Source: an uncultured Bacilli bacterium (GTDB lineage Bacteria > Bacillota_I > Bacilli_A > RF39 > UBA660). From it: a DNA stretch of 64,000 nt. The notes below the pieces were generated by a model that ran no database searches, was not told where the DNA came from, and saw nothing but the letters and a program-made list of their open reading frames with translations. Position numbers and translations under genes: made by a program. Location: the NCBI GenBank assembly GCA_934096105.1, contig CAKOLH010000005.1, positions 5,844 to 69,843 on the forward strand. The letters run 5' to 3'. Position 1 is the first letter of the stretch; each line of letters starts with the position of its first letter. This document shows positions 24,537-33,393 of this stretch, piece after piece.

Positions 24537-26064
24537 TGATAAAAAATTTTATATAACAACTCCTATATATTATCCAAGTGCTAATTTTCATATAGGACAT
24601 TGTTATACTACTATAGTAGCGGATGCTATTGCAAGATATAAAAGGCTTACTGGTTATGATGTATTTTATTTAACTGGTACTGATGAACATGGAGAAAAAA
24701 TACAAAAAAGAGCAAATGATGCTGGTGTTACTCCAAAAGAATATGTTGATAAAATTGTTGCTAATGCTAAGGATTTATGGAAAAGTCTAGATATTAGTTA
24801 TGATAAGTTTATTAGAACTACTGATGAGGAACATGTTAAGTGTGTACAAAAAATATTTGAAAGGCTATATAAACAAGGTGATATTTATAAAGGGGAATAT
24901 AAGGGATTATATTGTACTCCTTGTGAATCATTTTGGACTGAAACACAATTAATTAATGGTAAATGCCCTGATTGCGGTAGAGATGTACATGAGGTATCTG
25001 AAGAAGCTTATTTCTTTAAATTATCTAAATATCAGGATAGACTTGTTAAGTATTATGAAGAAAATCCTGACTTTATTGAACCAGAATCTAGAAAGAATGA
25101 AATGATTAATAATTTTATTAAACCTGGACTAGCTGATTTATGTGTATCTAGAACTAGTTTTGATTGGGGTATTCCTGTTACGTTTGATGATAAGCACGTT
25201 GTTTATGTTTGGTTAGATGCTTTAACTAACTATATATCTGCTTTAGGATATTTAAGTGATGATGATAGTTTATTTAAAAAATATTGGCCTTGTGATTTAC
25301 ATATTGTTGGTAAAGAAATTATAAGATTTCATACTATTGTATGGCCGATTATGTTAATGGCTCTTGATTTGCCACTACCTAAGAAGGTATTTGGCCACGG
25401 ATGGCTTGTTATCGATGGTGGTAAGATCTCTAAAAGTCTTGGAAATTATAAAGATCCTAGAGAATATATTGATACTTATGGAGTAGATGCTGTTAGGTAT
25501 TTTGCTTTGAGAGAGGTTCCTTTTGGTAGTGATGGATCTTTTTCTGAAGAAGCTTTAATTAATAGAACTAATGGTGATTTAGCTAATATTTTAGGTAATT
25601 TAGTTAATAGAACTATTGGTATGATAAATAAATACTTTGATGGAGAAGTTTCTAATAAGGGTGTATCTGAAGAAATTGATAATAATTTAATTAAAGAAGC
25701 TGAAAGTTTATATATAAAAGTAGAAAATTATATGAATAAACTTGAAGTACCTAAAGCACTTGATTCTATATTTGATTTATTTAGATCATTAAATAAGTAT
25801 ATTGATGAAACTACTCCTTGGATACTTGCTAAAGATGATAGTAAGAAAGATAGACTTGCTACGGTACTTTATAATTTAATTGAAGGTATTAGAATCGGTA
25901 CTGTATTACTTAGAGCATTTATACCTGAAACAACAGAAAAAATATTTAAACAAATTAATACTGATAATATTTCTTATGATAGTGTAAAAGAGTTTGGTGG
26001 ATATAAGAGTGGTACTAAAGTTGGTACTCCTGAAGTATTATTCCAAAGAATTGAAACTAAGTAA
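24529..26064 (+). CDS. metG: Methionyl-tRNA synthetase
   Basis: This 511-residue class I synthetase charges tRNA-Met. Motifs: FHIGHCYTT (HIGH) near residue 22, a cysteine knuckle CTPCESFW...CPDC near 128-147, and GGKISKSLGN (KMSKS-type) near 300. It lacks the C-terminal EMAP-like tRNA-binding domain of the 650-residue B. subtilis enzyme. ATG 24529 sits 8 bases after AAGGAGA and inside the dut end. The upstream Met-type T-box fits its control. It ends at a terminator. Confidence 0.96.
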   Translation: MNNDKKFYITTPIYYPSANFHIGHCYTTIVADAIARYKRLTGYDVFYLTGTDEHGEKIQKRANDAGVTPKEYVDKIVANAKDLWKSLDISYDKFIRTTDEEHVKCVQKIFERLYKQGDIYKGEYKGLYCTPCESFWTETQLINGKCPDCGRDVHEVSEEAYFFKLSKYQDRLVKYYEENPDFIEPESRKNEMINNFIKPGLADLCVSRTSFDWGIPVTFDDKHVVYVWLDALTNYISALGYLSDDDSLFKKYWPCDLHIVGKEIIRFHTIVWPIMLMALDLPLPKKVFGHGWLVIDGGKISKSLGNYKDPREYIDTYGVDAVRYFALREVPFGSDGSFSEEALINRTNGDLANILGNLVNRTIGMINKYFDGEVSNKGVSEEIDNNLIKEAESLYIKVENYMNKLEVPKALDSIFDLFRSLNKYIDETTPWILAKDDSKKDRLATVLYNLIEGIRIGTVLLRAFIPETTEKIFKQINTDNISYDSVKEFGGYKSGTKVGTPEVLFQRIETK

Positions 26065-26066
26065 TT

Positions 26067-26091
26067 AGAGGACTTTAATGGTCCTCTTTTT
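26067..26091 (+). terminator. Intrinsic terminator after metG
   Basis: AGAGGAC / GTCCTCT stem, 7-base loop, T-run. Confidence 0.85.
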
Positions 26092-26191
26092 ACATTTTGT
26101 TAGTGTAAAATAATAGAAAATGTGTTTACTAATTTATTAAAGTATGATATATTCTTAGTGTAGTACCTGCAGTGGAAAAGGAGAAAAAGGT

Positions 26192-26353
26192 ATGCTTAAC
26201 ACTAGAAAATGGAACCTTATTTTTAAGATATCTTGTGGTATTTTAGCTGGTGTGTTGGTTTCTTTTGTTGTTGTAGGTAGTAATATTCTTGATTTATTAT
26301 ACTTAGGTATAATAGTTGTGCTATTTTTTAAATATGTAGCTAATAAAAAGTAA
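26192..26353 (+). CDS. Small membrane protein of unknown function (53 residues)
   Basis: A short frame starting MLNTRKWNLIFKISCGILAG with AAGGAGA 7 bases before the ATG. It has two hydrophobic stretches (about residues 9-27 and 30-45) with a charged tail VANKK. It lies between the metG terminator and tatD. I do not recognise the family. The ribosome site and hydrophobic pattern support expression, but the small size leaves doubt. Confidence 0.6.
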   Translation: MLNTRKWNLIFKISCGILAGVLVSFVVVGSNILDLLYLGIIVVLFFKYVANKK

Positions 26354-26400
26354 AATAATTATACTATATTAGTATGATTTTTTTATTGGAGGTGTTTTTA

Positions 26401-27156
26401 ATGTATATTGATACGCATTGTCATGTGCTTAGTGAATACTATGATAATATTGAAAAAATTGTTAGAAAATGCAAAGAAAATAATGTTACTAAGATTATAG
26501 TTAGTGGCTGTGATATGAAATCTAATATAGAGGTTTTGAAACTGGTTAATAAGTATGATATTATTTATGGTACTATTGGATTTCATCCTACGGAATTGGA
26601 TGGCTTTAAAGAAGATTATTTTGATTTTTTAATAGATAATATTAATAATAATAAAATTGTTGGTATAGGTGAAATTGGACTTGATTATCATTATGAAGAT
26701 ACTGATAAAGAAATGCAAAGAATAGTTTTTAATAGACAACTTGAAATTGCTGAAAAATTTAATAAACCAGTTGTTGTTCACAGTAGAGATTCTATTGGGG
26801 AAACATATAATATATTAAGTAAATATAATTTAAGAGGCAGTATACATTGTTTTAGTGGTTCATTAGAAATGGCTAAATTATTTACTAAATTAGGATATAA
26901 GTTGGGAGTTGGAGGTATAATTACTTTTAAAAATGCTAAAAATATTAAAGAAGTAGTAAAAAATATAGATTTATCATATATTTTATTAGAAACTGATAGT
27001 CCATATCTTAGTCCTGAACCTTATCGAGGTAGTAAAAATGATCCTTCTAATATACCAGTTATTGCTGAATGTATTGCTAGTATTAAAGGTGTAACAAATG
27101 CAGATGTTGCAAGGGTTACGACCGCTACTGCAGAGGGGGTATTTGACTTTTTATAA
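26401..27156 (+). CDS. tatD: TatD-family metal-dependent hydrolase (YabD type)
   Basis: This 251-residue TIM-barrel nuclease has complete metal ligands: DTHCHVLSE (HxH) at residues 4-12, GEIGLDYH (Glu) near 95, VVVHSRD (His) near 130, IHCFSG (His) near 155 and LETDSPYL (Asp) near 203. ATG 26401 follows GGAGGTG by 6 bases; the earlier in-frame ATG at 26374 would add a hydrophobic leader not seen in the family. Position after metG matches metS-yabD of Bacillus. The exact substrate is not shown by sequence. Confidence 0.93.
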   Translation: MYIDTHCHVLSEYYDNIEKIVRKCKENNVTKIIVSGCDMKSNIEVLKLVNKYDIIYGTIGFHPTELDGFKEDYFDFLIDNINNNKIVGIGEIGLDYHYEDTDKEMQRIVFNRQLEIAEKFNKPVVVHSRDSIGETYNILSKYNLRGSIHCFSGSLEMAKLFTKLGYKLGVGGIITFKNAKNIKEVVKNIDLSYILLETDSPYLSPEPYRGSKNDPSNIPVIAECIASIKGVTNADVARVTTATAEGVFDFL

Positions 27157-27208
27157 AAAAGATGTTACAATTAATATGCTTTAAAATATTAATGAGGTGA
27201 GACATAAT

Positions 27209-27961
27209 ATGAAAAAAGTAGCTGCGAAAATAATAACTATTTCTTCACAGTTATTAGTGGCTAGTGTATTTTTATTCTTACTATTTTCTAGTGAAACTGG
27301 AAATGGTAATGATAAAAGTGTGGTAGTAAACAATAGTAATTTTAATAAAATGGCAGATAAAACTTTGTTTCTTTTTAATAGCTTAGAAAATAAAAAAGAA
27401 GAAACTGATTCTAGTGTTGTTGTTGAGCTTACTTCTGCTGATGTAGTAGAGGAACCTAAAGTAGAAGAGAATATTAAACAAGAAACAGTTAAAGAAGAAG
27501 TTAGAGAAGAAACTCCTAAAGAAGAAGAAACTAAAGTAACTCCTTTAGAACCGGATTTTAGTGATAGAACAGCATTAGAGACATTTGTTGGTAGTTTGAC
27601 AGGATATGGACCTGACTGCTATGGATGCGGCGGTAGAACTAGTACTGGTTATGACTTAAGAGAAAATATATATTATGACGATGCTGAATATGGTACTATT
27701 AGAATTGTTGCTGCTGATAAATATTTTCCTTTTTACTCTATAATTAGAATAAGTAATGTTCCGGGAATGGAACCATTTATTGCTATAGTACTTGATAGAG
27801 GCGGGGATGTTGGCTGGTATAGAAATTCTGTAAGTGGTGAAATAATGTTTGATAGTCAAAAAGGTACTCTATTTGACCTAGCATTCACTACTGAAAAAGA
27901 TCCTAATATATTAGGTAAAACAAATAATGTTAAATTTGAAGTTTTAAGAAGTGGTAGATAA
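27209..27961 (+). CDS. Secreted 3D-domain protein, YabE/YuiC-like cell wall enzyme
   Basis: This 250-residue protein has an N-terminal membrane anchor or signal (about residues 8-28), a long Glu/Lys-rich linker with repeated EE and KEE (about 65-115), and a C-terminal 3D domain. That domain shows LTGYGPDCYGCGGRTSTGYDL, then VAADKYFPFYSII, IVLDRGGDVG and TLFDLAF, supplying the three conserved Asp. 3D domains are MltA-like lytic transglycosylase folds that cleave peptidoglycan. It replaces yabE after tatD. The G5 and DUF348 modules of YabE are absent. ATG 27209 follows GAGGTGA. Confidence 0.8.
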   Translation: MKKVAAKIITISSQLLVASVFLFLLFSSETGNGNDKSVVVNNSNFNKMADKTLFLFNSLENKKEETDSSVVVELTSADVVEEPKVEENIKQETVKEEVREETPKEEETKVTPLEPDFSDRTALETFVGSLTGYGPDCYGCGGRTSTGYDLRENIYYDDAEYGTIRIVAADKYFPFYSIIRISNVPGMEPFIAIVLDRGGDVGWYRNSVSGEIMFDSQKGTLFDLAFTTEKDPNILGKTNNVKFEVLRSGR

Positions 27962-27974
27962 CACTTCTTTTTTT
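27947..27974 (+). terminator. Intrinsic terminator overlapping the 3D-domain gene stop
   Basis: AGAAGTG / CACTTCT stem, 8-base loop, seven T. Confidence 0.8.
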
Positions 27975-28023
27975 CGACATTTTTTTAATTTTTTGTATCA
28001 TATAATTATATAGAGGTAATGAT

Positions 28024-28950
28024 ATGAAAAAGATAATATTATTTACGGTTATAATTATATTTATTCCATTTGTTATAGTAAGCTTTTTTAAAATCGATAA
28101 AAAGGAAGAAATAAAACTTAATTATGAGTCTAATACTATTATTAGAATCAAAAGACTAAGCAGTGGTGAAATTGAATACTTGCCCTTTGAAGAATATATA
28201 GTTGGTGTACTTGCTGGTGAAATGCCTATTTATTTTGAAAAAGAGGCATTTAAGGCTCAAGCAGTGGCTGCGCGAAGTTATGCTTTAAAAAAAATAGAGT
28301 ATAATAAAGATAATGAGTATGATGTTGTTGATTCAGTTCTTAACCAAGTATATTTAGATAATTATTATTTAAAAGAGGCTTGGGGTAATAAGTATGTTGA
28401 TAACATTAATAAATTAAGGGAAGCAGTTAATGATACTTCTTTGGAATATTTAGATTATAATGGTGAAGTTATTGATGCATTGTTTTTTTCTACAAGTAAT
28501 GGATATACTGAAAATGCTTCTTTGGTATTTAATATTGATTTACCTTATTTACAGAGTGTTACATCTATGTGGGATAGTTCCACTAGTAGTGCTTTTAAGA
28601 GTACTAAAAAAATTTCTAGTAGTGATTTTTATTCTTCTTTAGGATTAGAAAAATCTAATACATTAAACTTTAAAGTTTTAAAAAGAAGTAGTACTAATAG
28701 AATATTAAATCTTAGTATTAATGGCAAAGAATTTACCGGCAGAGAATTATATGATAAACTTGGTTTAAAATCTACTGATTTTTCTTTGAAACAAGATGGA
28801 GATAATATTGTTATTGATACTGTAGGCTATGGTCATGGTGTTGGGATGAGTCAGTATGGTGCTGAAGGCATGGCACTTGAAGGTTATTCTTATAAAGATA
28901 TTCTTTCTCATTACTATGTTGGTACTTCAATTAAAAAATTATTAAATTAA
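28024..28950 (+). CDS. spoIID: Stage II sporulation protein D (SpoIID)
   Basis: This 308-residue membrane-anchored lytic transglycosylase drives septal peptidoglycan remodelling during engulfment. It has an N-terminal transmembrane segment (residues 4-24), then YIVGVLAGEMP with the catalytic Glu, FKAQAVAARSYALKK, and the C-terminal signature GYGHGVGMSQYGAEGMA. An AGAGG ribosome site lies 8 bases before the ATG. It is immediately followed by the spoIIQ-like gene, spoIIID and mbl, an arrangement close to the B. subtilis spoIID-spoIIQ-spoIIID-mbl cluster. Confidence 0.94.
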   Translation: MKKIILFTVIIIFIPFVIVSFFKIDKKEEIKLNYESNTIIRIKRLSSGEIEYLPFEEYIVGVLAGEMPIYFEKEAFKAQAVAARSYALKKIEYNKDNEYDVVDSVLNQVYLDNYYLKEAWGNKYVDNINKLREAVNDTSLEYLDYNGEVIDALFFSTSNGYTENASLVFNIDLPYLQSVTSMWDSSTSSAFKSTKKISSSDFYSSLGLEKSNTLNFKVLKRSSTNRILNLSINGKEFTGRELYDKLGLKSTDFSLKQDGDNIVIDTVGYGHGVGMSQYGAEGMALEGYSYKDILSHYYVGTSIKKLLN

Positions 28951-28997
28951 TGTATATATTTTTTAATTTAGGAAACAATTATAGTAGAGGTGAGAAT

Positions 28998-29639
28998 ATG
29001 AAAATGAAAAGAGTTAAGCCACTCTTAGTACCTATGATTTACGGAGTATGTGTTATTGCATTTTTGTTTTGTATGTATTTTGCAGGTAAACTATCTAATA
29101 ATTTGTTATTTAAAGATAAGGAAAATACTAACTATGTTGATGGTGAAATTGTATCTGAATATGATAAAGATGTACCGGTAGTTAGTACTAGTTCTAAAAT
29201 AGTAAGACCTTATTTAGATAGTAAGGTTTCTATTTATAAGACTTTTTATGACTATCAAGGTGAGGCTGATAATCAGGAAAAATCTATTATTCTTTATGAA
29301 GATACCTATATGCAAAACTCTGGTGTTGATTATACTAGTGAAAGTTCATTTGATGTAATTAGTATTCTTGATGGTACAGTAATAAATGTTTATGAAAATA
29401 AAATTCTTGGTACTTCTATTGAAGTTAGACATAGTAATGAACTTATTAGTGTTTATCAAAGCTTGTCTGAGGTTACTGTAAAAGAGGGAGATAATGTTAT
29501 TCAGGGGCAAATACTTGCTAAAAGTGGTTTATCTAATATTAATAAAGAGTTGAATAATCACTTACATTTTGAATTATATTATAAAGGCTCTATAGTTAAT
29601 CCAGAAGAATATTATAATAAATCTGTTGATGAATTATAG
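28998..29639 (+). CDS. spoIIQ: SpoIIQ-like M23/LytM protein, degenerate metal site
   Basis: This 213-residue protein has one N-terminal transmembrane segment (about residues 12-33) and a C-terminal LytM/M23 domain. The second metal motif is kept (NNHLHFELYYKG) but where the first His should be the sequence reads NSGVDYTSE, with Ser before Gly-Val-Asp. B. subtilis SpoIIQ also lacks that His and is a non-enzymatic zipper binding SpoIIIAH across the septum, so the same role is inferred. ATG 28998 follows AGAGGTGAG; a longer frame from 28950 lacks support. Confidence 0.82.
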   Translation: MKMKRVKPLLVPMIYGVCVIAFLFCMYFAGKLSNNLLFKDKENTNYVDGEIVSEYDKDVPVVSTSSKIVRPYLDSKVSIYKTFYDYQGEADNQEKSIILYEDTYMQNSGVDYTSESSFDVISILDGTVINVYENKILGTSIEVRHSNELISVYQSLSEVTVKEGDNVIQGQILAKSGLSNINKELNNHLHFELYYKGSIVNPEEYYNKSVDEL

Positions 29640-29656
29640 GCAATAAGCCTTTTTTT
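29638..29656 (+). terminator. Short terminator-like hairpin after spoIIQ-like gene
   Basis: AGGC / GCCT stem of only 4 bp, 5-base loop, then seven T. Confidence 0.5.
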
Positions 29657-29701
29657 ACATAATATGTTATCTTATAAATATAATTTTATAGGTGAGCATA
29701 T

Positions 29702-29989
29702 ATGGATAAGAAAATTATTTCTAGAGTAATCGAAGAGGCTAACTATATTATTGATACTAATGAAACTATTAGGGAGGTATCTTTAATATTTGGCGTATCT
29801 AAGAGTACTGTACATAAGGACATGAGAGAAAAGTTGGTGTTACTTGACAGTGCTTTATATAAAAAAGTGTCAAGTGTTTTGGAATATCATACTTATATTA
29901 AGCATATTAGAGGGGGACAGGCTACAAAAGATAAGTTTTTAGATAAAAAAAGGGAATCTACTCTATTAAAAAATGTTAAATTGTGGTAA
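29702..29989 (+). CDS. spoIIID: SpoIIID sporulation transcription regulator
   Basis: This 95-residue helix-turn-helix protein (TIREVSLIFGVSKSTVHKDM, residues 22-41) has the conserved tail KHIRGGQATKDKF. SpoIIID modulates mother-cell sigma-E genes and sigK. Length and position before mbl match B. subtilis, where spoIIID-mbl is conserved. Confidence 0.95.
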   Translation: MDKKIISRVIEEANYIIDTNETIREVSLIFGVSKSTVHKDMREKLVLLDSALYKKVSSVLEYHTYIKHIRGGQATKDKFLDKKRESTLLKNVKLW

Positions 29990-30013
29990 AATGTAAATGA
30001 GGATGGTGATTTT

Positions 30014-31006
30014 ATGTTTAACAAAGATATTGGAATTGACTTAGGAACCGCTAATGTACTTATATATATTAAGGGACAGGGTATTGTATTAAATGAGCCA
30101 TCTGTTGTTGCAATAGACGCTGATACTAAAAGGCCTTTAGCGGTAGGAACTGAGGCACATGAAATGCTTGGTAGAACTCCTGGTAAGGTGAAGGCTATTA
30201 AACCAATGAAAGATGGTGTAATTGCCGACTACGACACTACTGAGGTTATGCTTAATTATTTTATAAAAAAAGTAAATGGTAAAAGTTTCTTTTCTAGGCC
30301 TAGAATATTAATATGTTGTCCATCTAATATTACTCAGGTTGAAAAAAATGCTATTAAGGAGGCTGCTGAGAGAACTGGAGCTAAAAAGGTATTTTTGGAA
30401 GAAGAACCTAAAGTGGCCGCTATTGGTGCTGGTATGGATATATCTAAACCAAGTGGTAATATGGTAATTGATATTGGTGGTGGTACTACTGATATTGCTA
30501 TTTTATCTTTGGGTGGTATTGTTAATAGTGCTTCAATTAGAATTGCTGGTAATGCTTTTGATAATGATATTGTTAAATATATTAAGGATAAATATAAATT
30601 GTTGGTAGGAGAGAGAACTGCTGAGGATATTAAAATAAGTATTGGTACTGTTTTTCCTGGTTCTAGAAATGAGAAAATGGAAGTTAGAGGAAGGGACTTA
30701 GTTACTGGTCTTCCTCATACAATTACTTTGACAAGTGATGAAGTAGAAGAAGCATTAAGGGAAAGTGTTTATACTATTATTCATGCAGTTAAAGGTATAC
30801 TTGAACAAACTCCTCCAGAATTATCTGCTGATATTATTGATAAAGGTATAGTACTTACTGGTGGTGGCGCTTTAGTAGATGGGTTTGCTCAAATACTAAG
30901 TCAAGAACTTAAAGTGCCTGTATTTATCGCGGAATCTCCACTTACTTGTGTGGCTGAAGGTACAGGAATACTTTTAGATAATTTGTATATGTTAGAAAGA
31001 CAATAA
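30014..31006 (+). CDS. mbl: MreB-like actin homologue Mbl
   Basis: This 330-residue bacterial actin directs lateral wall synthesis. Actin-fold motifs: phosphate 1 DIGIDLGTANVLIY (residues 5-18), phosphate 2 MVIDIGGGTTDIAILSLGGI (about 156-175) and the adenosine motif IVLTGGGALVDGF (about 282-294). Assigned to Mbl rather than MreB because it directly follows spoIIID. A rod-shaped cell is implied. Confidence 0.92.
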   Translation: MFNKDIGIDLGTANVLIYIKGQGIVLNEPSVVAIDADTKRPLAVGTEAHEMLGRTPGKVKAIKPMKDGVIADYDTTEVMLNYFIKKVNGKSFFSRPRILICCPSNITQVEKNAIKEAAERTGAKKVFLEEEPKVAAIGAGMDISKPSGNMVIDIGGGTTDIAILSLGGIVNSASIRIAGNAFDNDIVKYIKDKYKLLVGERTAEDIKISIGTVFPGSRNEKMEVRGRDLVTGLPHTITLTSDEVEEALRESVYTIIHAVKGILEQTPPELSADIIDKGIVLTGGGALVDGFAQILSQELKVPVFIAESPLTCVAEGTGILLDNLYMLERQ

Positions 31007-31015
31007 TGTCTTTTT
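30996..31015 (+). terminator. Terminator at the mbl stop codon
   Basis: AAAGACA / TGTCTTT stem with ATAA loop, then T's. Confidence 0.7.
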
Positions 31016-31105
31016 CTTTTATGTAAAATATATGTCAAAGTAAATAAATTATATTTAATTTAATTGATTTTTTTAGTATAATTATGTTGAAGGAATGGTG
31101 ATAAT

Positions 31106-31537
31106 ATGACAATTGGTCTTGCTAGTGATCATCGTGGTTATAAAGCAAAAAAATTTTTGAAAGATAGTTTATATAAATATGATGTTATTGATTATGGAAC
31201 TGATACTGAGGATAGTGTTGATTTTCCAGTTTATGCCAAGAAACTAGGAACTGCTATTCAAAATGGTGAGGTTGATTTAGGAATTGCTATATGTGGTACT
31301 GGTATAGGTATGAGTATTACTTTAAATAAAATGAAAGGTGTATATTGTGCCAAAGTTTCAAATGAGAGTGAAGCTATTTTATGTAAAGCACACAATGATG
31401 CTAATTGTATAGCAATGAGTGAAGAATTAGATGAGGATTTAATGCTAGATATTGTTGATAAATTTATTAATACTCCTTTTACTAATGTAAGTAAATATAT
31501 AAGAAGAAATGATATGATTAAGGATTTAGAAAAATAA
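31106..31537 (+). CDS. rpiB: Ribose-5-phosphate isomerase B (RpiB/LacAB family)
   Basis: This 143-residue sugar-phosphate isomerase shows IGLASDHRGYKAK at the start, GTDTEDSVDFPVYA, and the CGTGIGMSITLNK loop with the catalytic Cys. It interconverts ribose-5-phosphate and ribulose-5-phosphate in the pentose phosphate pathway. The RpiB and LacAB families overlap, so another aldose substrate is possible. It overlaps the following DUF1146 gene by one base (TAATG). Confidence 0.93.
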   Translation: MTIGLASDHRGYKAKKFLKDSLYKYDVIDYGTDTEDSVDFPVYAKKLGTAIQNGEVDLGIAICGTGIGMSITLNKMKGVYCAKVSNESEAILCKAHNDANCIAMSEELDEDLMLDIVDKFINTPFTNVSKYIRRNDMIKDLEK

Positions 31538-31725
31538 TGGTTAAGTTCTTATTATATTTGTTGGTACTTCCATTGGTTATCTATGCTATGGATAGTGTTA
31601 ACTTTACTAATATATTTAAAAAAAATAAGATAGTACAAGCTAGAATTTTCTATATTCTTCTTATATTTGGGTTATCTTATTTAGTATGTAGTTTTATATA
31701 CGATTTTTTATACATGATTAAGTAA
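31537..31725 (+). CDS. DUF1146 (YwzB-like) small membrane protein
   Basis: A 62-residue protein with two hydrophobic segments (residues 3-18 and 38-58) and the DUF1146-type central piece VQARIFYILLIFGLSYLV, resembling VIQARIFLILITIAIG of B. subtilis YwzB. Function unknown. Coupled to rpiB by a one-base overlap; its stop codon lies in the terminator hairpin. Confidence 0.75.
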   Translation: MVKFLLYLLVLPLVIYAMDSVNFTNIFKKNKIVQARIFYILLIFGLSYLVCSFIYDFLYMIK

Positions 31726-31743
31726 ATTATTACTTAATTTTTT
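31717..31743 (+). terminator. Intrinsic terminator at the DUF1146 gene stop
   Basis: ATTAAGTAA / TTACTTAAT perfect 9-bp stem with ATTA loop, then six T. Confidence 0.85.
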
Positions 31744-31793
31744 CTTTTAATTTTATTTATTATATGGTAAAATATGTAACGTGTGGTGATATT

Positions 31794-32777
31794 ATGTTTA
31801 AAATTGGTAATATTGTTATTAAAGGTAATGTAGTACTTGCTCCAATGGCTGGTGTATGTAATAGTGCTTTTAGAAAAATCATAAAAGAAATGGGATGTCC
31901 TTTGGTATATGCTGAAATGGTTAGTGATAAAGGACTTGTTTATGATAGTAAGAAAACAAAGAATATGCTTTATTTTGAAGAGTGTGAGCGACCTATAGCG
32001 CAGCAGATATTTGGAAGTGACAAAGATACTTTTGTAGAGGCTGCTAAAATGGTTGAAGAGATTATGCATCCAGATATTATTGATATTAATATGGGATGTC
32101 CCGTACCTAAAGTTGCTGTAAAGTCTCAAGCTGGAAGTGCACTTCTTAAGAATCCAGATAAAATAAGAGACATTGTTAGTGCAGTGGTGAAAGCAGTAAC
32201 TGTTCCAGTAACTGTTAAAATTAGAAGTGGTTGGGATACAAATAATATTAATGCTGTAGAGGTTGCTAAAATATGTGAAGAGGCTGGCGCTAGTGCTATT
32301 ACTGTTCATGGAAGAACTAGGAGTCAGGGTTATTCTGGAAGTGTTGATTTAGATATAATAAAAAAAGTTAAAGAGGCTGTATCTATTCCAGTAATAGGTA
32401 ATGGTGATATTACTAGTATTGAATCTGCTGAAAGGATGTTATCTTATACTGGATGTGATGCTATTATGATAGGCAGAGGGGTACTTGGGAATCCTTGGTT
32501 AATGAAGGAAATTATTACATATCTAGATACTGGTAAGATAATTGATAAACCTAGTTATGAAGATAAAATAAATATGTGTTTTCATCACTTGGATTATTTA
32601 CTTAAAATTAAAGATGAAAAAGTTGCAATACTTGAAATGAGAAGTCATGCTGCTTGGTATTTAAAGGGACTTCCTGGAGCACAAAGCGTTAAAAATGAAA
32701 TATTTAAAGCAAAAACTAGTGAAGAACTAAAAAATATTCTTAATAACTATTTAAAAGAACTAAAAAATAATGTATAA
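31794..32777 (+). CDS. dus: tRNA-dihydrouridine synthase (DusB type)
   Basis: This 327-residue FMN enzyme reduces uridines in tRNA. Motifs: LAPMAGVCNSAFRKI near residue 18, NMGCPVPKVA with the catalytic Cys near 102, SGWDTNNIN, ITVHGRTRSQGYSG, VIGNGDI and DAIMIGRGVLGNPW. ATG 31794 follows GTGGTGAT; an earlier in-frame start at 31764 would add ten unconserved residues. It is close to RDD and lysS, as dusB is near lysS in Bacillus. Confidence 0.95.
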   Translation: MFKIGNIVIKGNVVLAPMAGVCNSAFRKIIKEMGCPLVYAEMVSDKGLVYDSKKTKNMLYFEECERPIAQQIFGSDKDTFVEAAKMVEEIMHPDIIDINMGCPVPKVAVKSQAGSALLKNPDKIRDIVSAVVKAVTVPVTVKIRSGWDTNNINAVEVAKICEEAGASAITVHGRTRSQGYSGSVDLDIIKKVKEAVSIPVIGNGDITSIESAERMLSYTGCDAIMIGRGVLGNPWLMKEIITYLDTGKIIDKPSYEDKINMCFHHLDYLLKIKDEKVAILEMRSHAAWYLKGLPGAQSVKNEIFKAKTSEELKNILNNYLKELKNNV

Positions 32778-32799
32778 TATTTACTAGGAGATGAAAATT

Positions 32800-33393
32800 A
32801 TGAAGGCAAGTTTTTTCAAGAGAATGGGAGCATTTATATTAGACTATTTTATAGTTATATTTATTGTTTCTTTAATAACAATGGGCTTTAATAGTAATAA
32901 AACTAGCGATTTAACAGATAAAATGAGTAAACTATTAAGTGATTATCAAAGTGGTGAAATTACTATAGATGAATATAAAGATGAAACTTATAAAATTAAT
33001 TATGAATTACAAAAGAGTAATTTGACTACTAATATTGTTTCTGTAACTTTATATATTGGATATTTTGTAGTGTTTGCAACTTTAAATAAAGGTCAAACAT
33101 TAGGTAAAAAACTATTAAAAATTAAAGTAGTAAATAAAGATGGAGATAAACCTAGTATATGGAATATGTTACTTAGAAGTTTGTTTATATATAATATAGT
33201 TAGTGCTTTATTCAGTATAATATTTGTTAATTTATTAAGTGTTAATACATTTACTTATATTTATACAATTGTTGGATATGTAGAATTCTTTGTTATTATA
33301 GTATCATTCTTTATGGTAACTTATAAGAAAGATGGCAGAGGTTTACATGATATGATTGCAGGAACTAGTGTAATAGAAGAGGTGAAAGAATAA
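32800..33393 (+). CDS. RDD-family membrane protein
   Basis: A 197-residue protein with four hydrophobic segments. The first carries the RDD-type motif KASFFKRMGAFILDYFIV; the pair LNKGQTLGKKLLKIKVVNKDG and GRGLHDMIAGTSVI at the end is typical of the family. Function is generally unknown; transport or stress roles have been proposed. ATG 32800 is preferred because AGGAG lies 9 bases upstream, whereas ATG 32791 abuts it. It overlaps lysS by one base. Confidence 0.85.
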   Translation: MKASFFKRMGAFILDYFIVIFIVSLITMGFNSNKTSDLTDKMSKLLSDYQSGEITIDEYKDETYKINYELQKSNLTTNIVSVTLYIGYFVVFATLNKGQTLGKKLLKIKVVNKDGDKPSIWNMLLRSLFIYNIVSALFSIIFVNLLSVNTFTYIYTIVGYVEFFVIIVSFFMVTYKKDGRGLHDMIAGTSVIEEVKE

